Origin: Nigrospora sphaerica
Taxonomy: Eukaryota > Ascomycota > Sordariomycetes > Amphisphaeriales > Apiosporaceae
Assembly: GCA_018287875.1 (NCBI GenBank)
Contig: JAGVVL010000027.1
Span: forward strand, 1 to 64,000
DNA length: 64,000 bases
Direction of reading: 5' to 3'
Positions 57,533 through 64,000 of this stretch are shown in pieces (position 1 is the first letter of the stretch; each line of letters starts with the position of its first letter). Under the pieces are notes generated by a model. The model was not told the DNA's origin. It made no database searches and saw only the letters and a list, made by a program, of their open reading frames with translations. A program made the translations under genes and the position numbers.

Positions 57533-59085
57533 ATGGGACTAGGACCACGGAACCGGATACAGGCGTTAGATTAAAAGTAGAACTGCAGGATAAAGCTCTA
57601 GATACTGCTGGCGATAGAAGGAGCGCAAGAGAGAGGAAGAGAGATGATACCCCACGGCAAAACACAGACGCGGCGTCGTCTTAGAGCAGCATATTAATGT
57701 AATGACACTTGATCGAAAAAATATGTTTGTTTTTTTTTGGAAAAATTTCTGGTGTCCCTCGCGTTCGCTACGTTGACTACATTGAAGATACTGACCCAGC
57801 CACAAGACAGCATTCACACTCCCACTGTAGGGTATGATGGCCATCCCTCGACAGCGAAAGTGAGTATTGGCGGAAGTATCTGATGCTTGCTTGATGAGCA
57901 CCCGGTTTCCCAGGACTCGGTCGGAGACACGCTCTCGAAGGATTCAAGGAGCACCAAAGCCAGCCCATCCGGATGCCCCTTCGGCGGCAAGCTTCACTAG
58001 ACGCGCCATCCACTCGCTCATAGGAACGCGATGGAAATGGCCCCCCGGAAGCTTTGGCCAGCATATCAAGGATCGTGACCCAGCGGACAAGTGCGAGCTC
58101 ATCAGAATTATTCCCCTTGTACGGGCTGGCCTTCGTATCGGCAGAAGTGGTGGTGGCGAAGATTGACTGGACACTCTCGTCGACGACGATGCCGTTTTTC
58201 TCGTCTGGGGACGGGGACGTCGGCAGCGCCTGCTGATCGCTCGTTCATCGAGGGGGTCGCCTCCTTTCCATCCGCGTCCCGAACGCTTCGATTCCAGGAA
58301 CACCCCCGGCGCTGGTATTGGCTGGGAAGGGATTCGACGACAGACCCGTCACTCTGCCCTCCCGACCCTCCTCATCCTCATAACGTAGGCGGAGTACACG
58401 GAGCACATGGGAGCTTGAACACGAGGGGAGTGACCCCCCCCCGGAAAGACTCAGCTGTATGCCCACGTAGCTGGTCCGGCCGCACGGCGTCGACGGCCAA
58501 TCTCCAGCTCTGCCGCGTGCCTGGTTGCTCACCAAAACGAGACGCTTGGCCTTGTCCGTAACGGGTGAAGGAAATGAGATATTAGACGGCGGAGGAAGGT
58601 TGGAGGGGCGTGGAAACGTGTGAGCAGCGGCACTTTTTCCAAGTTCCCGGGGGGCGAACTTATTTTCCCCTTCCCCCCCTCCCTTTCCGCAAGGGTGGAG
58701 GCAGACGCACCTGAGGACCAGCACACTGAGGAGAAGGGAATGGTGTATCTGAACTAGGGAATAGCGACTGGACGGCCCGGCATCGAACGAGAGGCGGTTC
58801 TCACACCCCAACGAGGAAAGAAAAAGAGGCTAGTTAGGCTTATAAGAGACAAGGCTCGGAGGATCGAGAAGTCGCGAACGAAGAGCATGGCATGATTCAG
58901 CCCAGGTGGCAAGGCAAGACTACACCGGAAAGACGGGGCGGTAAAATACACCTACCTAGAAACGTGCTAGTCACGTCTAGTGTCCCCTTAGGGACGTAGT
59001 GGCCACCGCCTTCGGCGGCTGCCTCAAGACGAATAAAACATACATACATACCCTGACCACGCATCAACATGGTCCCATACTGACA
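57533..59085. other. Intergenic with one small gene relic
   Basis: Apart from the fragment at 57950-58240, no gene is seen. A T9 tract lies near 57727 after the kinase gene. The remainder has only short shadow frames. Confidence 0.4.
57950..58240 (-). pseudogene. Coding relic, unknown family
   Basis: On the minus strand a frame reads DEKNGIVVDESVQSIFATT, ALVRWVTILDMLAKASG, and after one missing base in the G-run near 58041 continues HFHRVPMSEWMARLVKLA to a stop at about 57950. The pattern of an acidic loop followed by two helices resembles the extreme C-terminus of large adenylating or reductase enzymes (weak impression, no motif proof). The upstream part of such a gene is absent. Confidence 0.25.
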
Positions 59086-61117
59086 TGCTGTTAGGTTCTG
59101 TGTGACCCACAACTTGGGACATTGGAAACCCGCGATTGAGCAGGCCGATCGCGCAATGGCAATGAGCTTCTTGTACCATCTGTGCGAGACGTACAAGATC
59201 AGGTCACAGGGGACATCGTGGGAATACTATCGTCAATATAAGCAGCTATTCTCCAGCGTGAATGGTCGCTATATTGACACGAACGATAACAATGAATTCC
59301 TTAAGGTACCATGGATCGAACCTTCCCATTTTCCTTTTACTAAATCAACTTTATATTCATGATGCTTCATTAGTGCGCGAGTTCGGGCTTCGCCCTTCGA
59401 ATATTAACGGCAAGCTAGTTCTGAACTCCGATGATCTTCTGACCCTCCAAGTTTTCAACGTTGCCGACGATCCTGGCATCTTCCTAATAGAGCGCCACCG
59501 TGTCCAGCTGCTCGGCATCTATCTGAGCCTCGCCTACGCAGGAGCCCGGCTAGGTGAGCTTATGAACAGTGAGAAAGCCCGGCCAAAGGATGGCTCCTGG
59601 GAGGAGTTGTTTCCATCGAGGGACCCGGATGACCCATGCGATGAGGACGAGCAAGTGCTGGATGAGGATTCCAGGATACTGGAGGTATTCTGACACAGGA
59701 GACCATGGATCATGGTCGTCCGAAAGCGCTGTGCTACGAGGACATCAACCTCATGGTGGTCCGGCACCCCGAGAATGGACTCGACGTCTTGGCCATGTCC
59801 GTCAAGTTTATGCACTATAAAGGATCCGATCATAAGCCAAAGCCATAAGCATGTTCTCTCTGCCTCGAAAAGTCTTTACTAACGTACTATAGAACGATAT
59901 TCTATTTCACTATGACCCGAAGGATCATTCTATGTTGCGTCACAGTAATCATCAGCCTGGCTCTTTGCGATAGTGCTTTCGACGCCCCAAGCCTCACGTC
60001 GACGGAACGCGTATTCCAGGTCAGTGATGAGGTGAGGCATGGGGTCAAAGTGATGTGTAGAAGAAGGCGTGCCTCACTGCCAGGACTGGCAGCGAGGGGC
60101 AGCAAATACATTGTTCTATCTGCTGAAATAGGCCTAGTCTACCGCGCAGGACCCCTCCAGTACCACAAGCTTCGCGACGATCCCAAACGCCAGAGCCTCG
60201 ACTGCGGTTTCGAGGAAAGCGCTCGAGCTAAGGGCCTTCTGTCGAGGCGCTGCAAATGCTGTCAATGGTAAAGTACTCATAGAAACATTTGCGTATACGT
60301 ACTGATTCCCCACAGGCAAGGCCTCCGATGCGGTGCGCGACCAGATGAGGCGCCATTATCCGAAATGGGCCACGTTTAACAGCGCATACATCAATGAGAA
60401 CGTGCAGTTCGGTATCCATAACGCCGTCATCAGTGAGCCAAGTGAAGACAGTCTGATCGGGCTTTTCACCCATGTCAGTTTATCGCGTGACCCTCGCGCT
60501 CGGCGGAATATGGTCCCCGACGAGGTGAGGGAGACCTTGTCCCCCGACCCCGAGATCAATGCATTGGAGATAAAACGAGAGGCACTTAAGAATGGTCGGC
60601 ATCGATATCAAGGTTAGGCAAACGAGCAACAAACCCGTGATCTCACGAGAAGAATCCGAGCAAACCGGTCACGACGAGATAAAGAACTCCAGGAGTCCTA
60701 CCGTTCATTATACCTCTATAATCGGCCGACATGGGGCGTTGAAAGTGAATCAGGGGTGAAGAGGAACCCGTTCAGCCAGAGATCAAGCTCTAGATACACG
60801 AGCGTGCTCGCCTTGCAGAGCTCCGTTGCAATCGGCTAGAAACCACGACTTTCGAAGAGATGCAGGAACTGCGTTCATATGCCTACAACCCCATGGTCAA
60901 TATTTGCCACAGACGAGAAACTACCAAACGCGTCGAACTTCAACAACGAGCTAAGCTTCAGCCACTGAGCCAACATGCCCGCCATGAACAAGAGTTCCCC
61001 TACTTATGCTGGCAACGCAGTCCACGGTGCATTGGTGACGTTCACCTTTCGTACGAGGAAAGAACATTTGAGTACGGTCGGCCGGCTACGAGGAACAGGC
61101 ATTTCAACAACACTTGA
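59086..61117 (+). pseudogene. DUF3435 (tyrosine-recombinase-like) protein, decayed
   Basis: In order along the plus strand: QADRAMAMSFLYHLCETY and GTSWEYYRQYKQLF (59150-59260), LAYAGARLGELM with the first catalytic-type Arg (about 59540), RPKALCYEDI and VLAMSVKFMHYKGS (about 59715-59830), FDAPSL (about 59980), VRDQMRRHYPKWATFNSAY (about 60330-60400, the His/Arg...Tyr end), FTHVSLSRDPRA and PDPEINALE, and a C-terminal LSYEERTFEYGRP. This is the block order of fungal DUF3435 proteins (PF11917), which share the tyrosine-recombinase fold and include the captain genes of Starship elements; many relatives carry a C-terminal C2H2 finger. Remnant introns are visible (60270-60317). The frame is lost at about 59690 and elsewhere, so it is a relic. 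Confidence 0.75.
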
Positions 61118-61410
61118 AAGAGTTACATAGGCTCGGTCAGGACAGGCTGATATTCTGCGAGCATCCTTAATGCATTGAGGATGGCATCAAGCTCGTGGAT
61201 GTTGATCACTTTCGGAACCATGTTCAAACAGTCCACGGAGTGCGGCTCTAGCTTAACACATAGCGGACTGCGTTCGGATAGGATCCGGCTTGTCCCGGAG
61301 GCTTGTATTGGTGTGCCCCCAAACTGGAATAACTTCGTGTGGAGGCCAGAAGACGGCTGGACTAAATTGATATTTGGGATATCTGATTCAGAGAAAGGGT
61401 GGCTCACTCA
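61118..61410. other. Intergenic, no gene seen
   Basis: Short interval between the DUF3435 relic and the NLR stop codon. One short minus-strand frame (61123-61407) has no recognisable feature. Confidence 0.35.
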
Positions 61411-64000
61411 TCAAGTGCTACGAAAACACCAGCAGCCACTTCGCTTCCCACGTTGTCGTGAAACATTGCTTCGTAATGAAATTTCAGAAAAGGATCCTGG
61501 CTGTTCAGTGTGTGGAGGCTGGGAAGCAATTGGCCCCACGCCACGTTCTGTTGACAAGACTGTTTCGTCTGTCGCTTCTTCCTCTGCCCCTTGATGCTTT
61601 TCATCATCCTTCTGCGCCAGGGTCTGCCGATGCGCCTTCTCCGCCTCCTCGTGCTTACCCTGCCTGTCGAGCATGTTGGCCAAGTTGTTCATGCTGTCGA
61701 GTGTTCGGGGATGATCTAGGCCTAACACTTTCCTGTATCCCGTAAGAGCCTGCCTCTGTAGTCTTTCTGCGTCATCTTTCTTTCCCTGACCGTTCAGGAT
61801 AAGGGATAATGCATTCATGCTGTCGAGTGTGTCGGGATGCTGGAGGCCCAGCACCGTCTTCCTCAGTTCTAGTGTTTGTCGATGCATCGTCTCCGCCTCC
61901 TCGTACTTCCCCTGGCTGCTGAGCACCTCGGCCAGGTTGTTCATGCTGGTGAGTGTGGAGGGATGCTCCGGGCCGAGCGCCTTCTCCCATAGAGGTAATG
62001 CCTGCCGATGCATCGTCTCCGCCTGCTCGTACTTCCCCTGCCTGCTGAGCACCGAGGCTAGGTTGTTCATGCTAGTGAGTGTCAAGGGATGGTCCGCGCC
62101 GAGCGCCGTCTCCCATAGAGGCACTACCTGCCGATAAATCTCCTCCGCCTGCTCGCACTTCCCTTGGCTGCTGAGCACCGAGGCCAGGTTGTTCATGCTG
62201 CTGAGTGTGGAGAGATGCTCCGCGCCGAGCGCCTCCTCCCTCCGCGCGAGTGTCTGCCGATGCATCTCCTCCGCCTCCGCGTACTTCCCCTGGCTGTTGA
62301 GCACGTTGGCTAGGTTGTTCATGCTGGTGAGTGTGTTGAGATGCTCCGCGCCGAGCGCCTTCTTGCTCTGCTCCACCGTCTGCCGATGCATCGTCTCGGC
62401 CTCGGCGTACTTCCCCTGCTTGCTGAGCACCGAGGCCAGGTTATTCATGCTGATGAGGGTGGAGGGATGGTCCGCGCCGAGCGCCGTCTCCCATAGAGGC
62501 ACTACCTGCCGATAAATCTCCTCCGCCTGCTCGTACTTCCCTTGGCTGCTGAGCACCGAGGCCAGGTTGCTCATGCTAGTAAGTGTCGAGGGATGGCCCG
62601 CGCCGAGCGCCTTCTTCCTCTGCTCCACCGTCTGCCAATGCATCGTCTCCGCCTCCGCGTACTTCCCCTGCCTGCTGAGCACTGAAGCCAGGCTGTTCAT
62701 GCTGCCGAGGGTGTCGGGATGCTCCGCACCGAGCGCCTTCTTGCTCTGCTCCACCGTCTGCCGATGCATCGTCTCCGCCTCGGCGTACTTCCCCTGGCTG
62801 CTGAGCACCGAGGCCAGGTTATTCATGCTGATGAGTGTGGAGGGATGGTCCGCGCCGAGCGCCTTCTTATTCTGCTCCACCGTCTGCCAATGCATCGTCT
62901 CCGCCTCGGCGTACTTCCCCTGCCTGCTGAGCACCTCAGCTAGGTTGTTCATGCTGGCGAGGATGTCGGGATGCTCCGCTCCGAGCGCCTTCTTCCTCTG
63001 CTCCACCGTCTGCCAATGCATCGTCTCGGCCTCGGCGTACTTCCCCTGGCTGCTGAGCACCGAGGCCAGGTTATTCATGCTCGTGAGTGTGGAGGGATGG
63101 TCCGCTCCGAGCGCCTTCTTGCTCTGCTCCACCGTCTGCCAATGCATCGTCTCCGCCTCGGCGTACTTCCCCTGGCTGCTGAGCACCTCGGCTAGGTTGT
63201 TCATGCTGGTGAGGGTGAAGGGATGGTCCGCGCCAAGCGCCTTCTTGCTCTGCTCCACCGTCTGCCGATGCATCGTCTCGGCCTCGGCGTATTTCCCCTG
63301 GCTGCTGAGCACCGAGGCTAGGTTGTTCATGCTGGCGATTGTGTCGGGATGCTCCGCGCCGAACACCGTCAGCGCCAACCTCGCTGCCTGAGAGTCGAAT
63401 GGTTCTGCATCGCGATACCTCCCGTGAATCGCATTCCCTTTCCCTGTACGATTCAAAACCGCCCATAATGCCTTCTTATCCTCGCACTGCCCCCCAAACG
63501 CCACGGCGGCCCGTGTATGGGGTAAGTAGCCGGCCCATGCTTGTCGTGTCTCGTGTGTTGGAAGGGGGAGTGTTTGCGCAAGCCCGGATATCGTGCGCGT
63601 GACTTGCTCGGCTTCCTCACCCTTTTCTCGGAGCCAGTTGCGCATAGACAGACTAACGAGACGATGGATATCAAACCTTGCCGACCCACCGTCGGTAACA
63701 GTCCGCTGTTGAATGAATGCGTACGCTGTTAATGTCCCAACCGCCTTGTCCCTCTTGATCTTACTTTTCGGCTGTGGGAGCAAAGAGATGGGAATGTCCT
63801 TCTCTGCTAGGTAGCTACAGAACCTAAGATATACTGCCGCGAGTTCATCGTCCCGCTCAATATGCCGGAACGAAATGAGCCATGTTGTGGCTACTGGGTT
63901 CTTAATCGTCTTATACCGATCTTGGTCTTCAAAGTCTTCGCTAAGAATCGTGACGATCTCTTGCTCAGTCGACTGGAAGTACTCGAGGTACCCTAATATT
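61411..64000 (-). CDS. NB-ARC/TPR receptor, C-terminal part (runs off right edge)
   Basis: The frame is open from the right window edge down to the stop at 61411, over 860 residues. At the edge it reads YLEYFQSTEQEIVTILSEDF and PVATTWLISFRHIERDD, the region just after the nucleotide-binding domain in fungal NB-ARC/TPR proteins, then FDIHRLVSLSMRNWL (winged-helix end). Fourteen kinesin-light-chain-type TPRs of 42 residues follow (SMNNLASVLSSQGKYAEAE), then a charged tail. P-loop and effector domain lie outside the window. There is no frameshift in this part. The start suggested by an internal non-ATG codon at 63783 is not real. Likely a receptor of the same class as the gene at 43327-47358 (both have the ATTWL.SF linker). 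Confidence 0.9.
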   Translation of the reverse strand, partial: ILGYLEYFQSTEQEIVTILSEDFEDQDRYKTIKNPVATTWLISFRHIERDDELAAVYLRFCSYLAEKDIPISLLPQPKSKIKRDKAVGTLTAYAFIQQRTVTDGGSARFDIHRLVSLSMRNWLREKGEEAEQVTRTISGLAQTLPLPTHETRQAWAGYLPHTRAAVAFGGQCEDKKALWAVLNRTGKGNAIHGRYRDAEPFDSQAARLALTVFGAEHPDTIASMNNLASVLSSQGKYAEAETMHRQTVEQSKKALGADHPFTLTSMNNLAEVLSSQGKYAEAETMHWQTVEQSKKALGADHPSTLTSMNNLASVLSSQGKYAEAETMHWQTVEQRKKALGAEHPDILASMNNLAEVLSRQGKYAEAETMHWQTVEQNKKALGADHPSTLISMNNLASVLSSQGKYAEAETMHRQTVEQSKKALGAEHPDTLGSMNSLASVLSRQGKYAEAETMHWQTVEQRKKALGAGHPSTLTSMSNLASVLSSQGKYEQAEEIYRQVVPLWETALGADHPSTLISMNNLASVLSKQGKYAEAETMHRQTVEQSKKALGAEHLNTLTSMNNLANVLNSQGKYAEAEEMHRQTLARREEALGAEHLSTLSSMNNLASVLSSQGKCEQAEEIYRQVVPLWETALGADHPLTLTSMNNLASVLSRQGKYEQAETMHRQALPLWEKALGPEHPSTLTSMNNLAEVLSSQGKYEEAETMHRQTLELRKTVLGLQHPDTLDSMNALSLILNGQGKKDDAERLQRQALTGYRKVLGLDHPRTLDSMNNLANMLDRQGKHEEAEKAHRQTLAQKDDEKHQGAEEEATDETVLSTERGVGPIASQPPHTEQPGSFSEISLRSNVSRQRGKRSGCWCFRST
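61600..63370 (-). repeat. Array of 14 near-identical TPR units (126 bp)
   Basis: Fourteen 126-nt units encode 42-residue kinesin-light-chain-like TPRs. Units 1-6 and 8 are almost identical; units 7 and 10 share a distinct QAEEIYRQVVPLWETAL helix (about 62480-62540 and 62095-62155), which indicates block duplication within the array. The last three units are the most divergent, as expected if amplification occurs inside the array. Confidence 0.9.

Noticed and set aside
62189..63391. Plus-strand frames with repeated Cys/Ser peptides (CSTVCRCIVSASAYF)
   Set aside because: Antisense shadow of the KLC-type TPR array on the minus strand, in step with the 126-bp units.

Overview
This window reads as accessory, repeat-rich chromosome of a filamentous ascomycete (Pezizomycotina, most likely Sordariomycetes). 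The reasons are short GT-AG introns of about 45-115 bp, a PNS1-type choline-transporter-like gene, several STAND/NLR genes with fungal-specific N-terminal domains (HET, HeLo-like, alpha/beta-hydrolase), pogo/Fot1-like, MULE and Tad1-type LINE elements, and nonsense codons of the kind left by repeat-induced point mutation (RIP). Taxonomy is inference from gene types only; no marker gene is present.

Layout. 1-2.6 kb: decayed MULE transposase and LTR fragments. 2.9-15.6 kb: NLR neighbourhood, with an orphan protein carrying a C-terminal membrane tail, a small Dabb-domain gene, a minus-strand NB-ARC/TPR gene, and divergent from it a giant plus-strand HET-HeLo-NACHT-ankyrin-ZZ gene of about 2,228 residues. 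16.2-18.1 kb: a complete but dead pogo-like element with perfect 45-bp inverted repeats. 21-24.5 kb: a broken SDR/NmrA-like gene and an intact PNS1-like gene. 26.9-27.8 kb: a one-TM, Arg-rich repeat protein. 29.6-33.6 kb: minus-strand Tad1-like LINE ORF2. 34.7-36 kb: a second SDR gene. 36.4-36.8 kb: a dead cysteine-containing secreted protein. 37.5-43 kb: a transposon nest (LINE RNase H fragment, LTR, two pogo-type elements, LINE ORF1). 43.3-47.5 kb: hydrolase-NB-ARC-TPR gene. 48.6-57.5 kb: PAN/Apple membrane protein, TUDOR-like hypervirulence-associated family protein and a divergent kinase, separated by long gene-poor stretches. 59.1-61.1 kb: decayed DUF3435 tyrosine-recombinase-like gene. 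61.4 kb to the right edge: a third NB-ARC/TPR gene, cut by the window end.

Common themes. Four NLR-type receptors lie in 64 kb, each with a long array of nearly identical ankyrin or TPR units, the hallmark of fast-evolving fungal self/non-self or defence receptors. The DUF3435 relic next to NLR genes raises the possibility of a degraded giant (Starship-like) element, but no boundaries were found. Two kinds of damage are seen. One is CpA-to-TpA nonsense codons in transposons and one secreted-protein gene. The other is a strikingly one-directional set of single-base losses, mostly in homopolymers, in otherwise good genes; after adding the missing bases, exon lengths in five spliced or frameshifted genes return exactly to multiples of three. 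The second kind may well be consensus error in the assembly rather than biology, so several 'broken' genes here may be intact in the organism.
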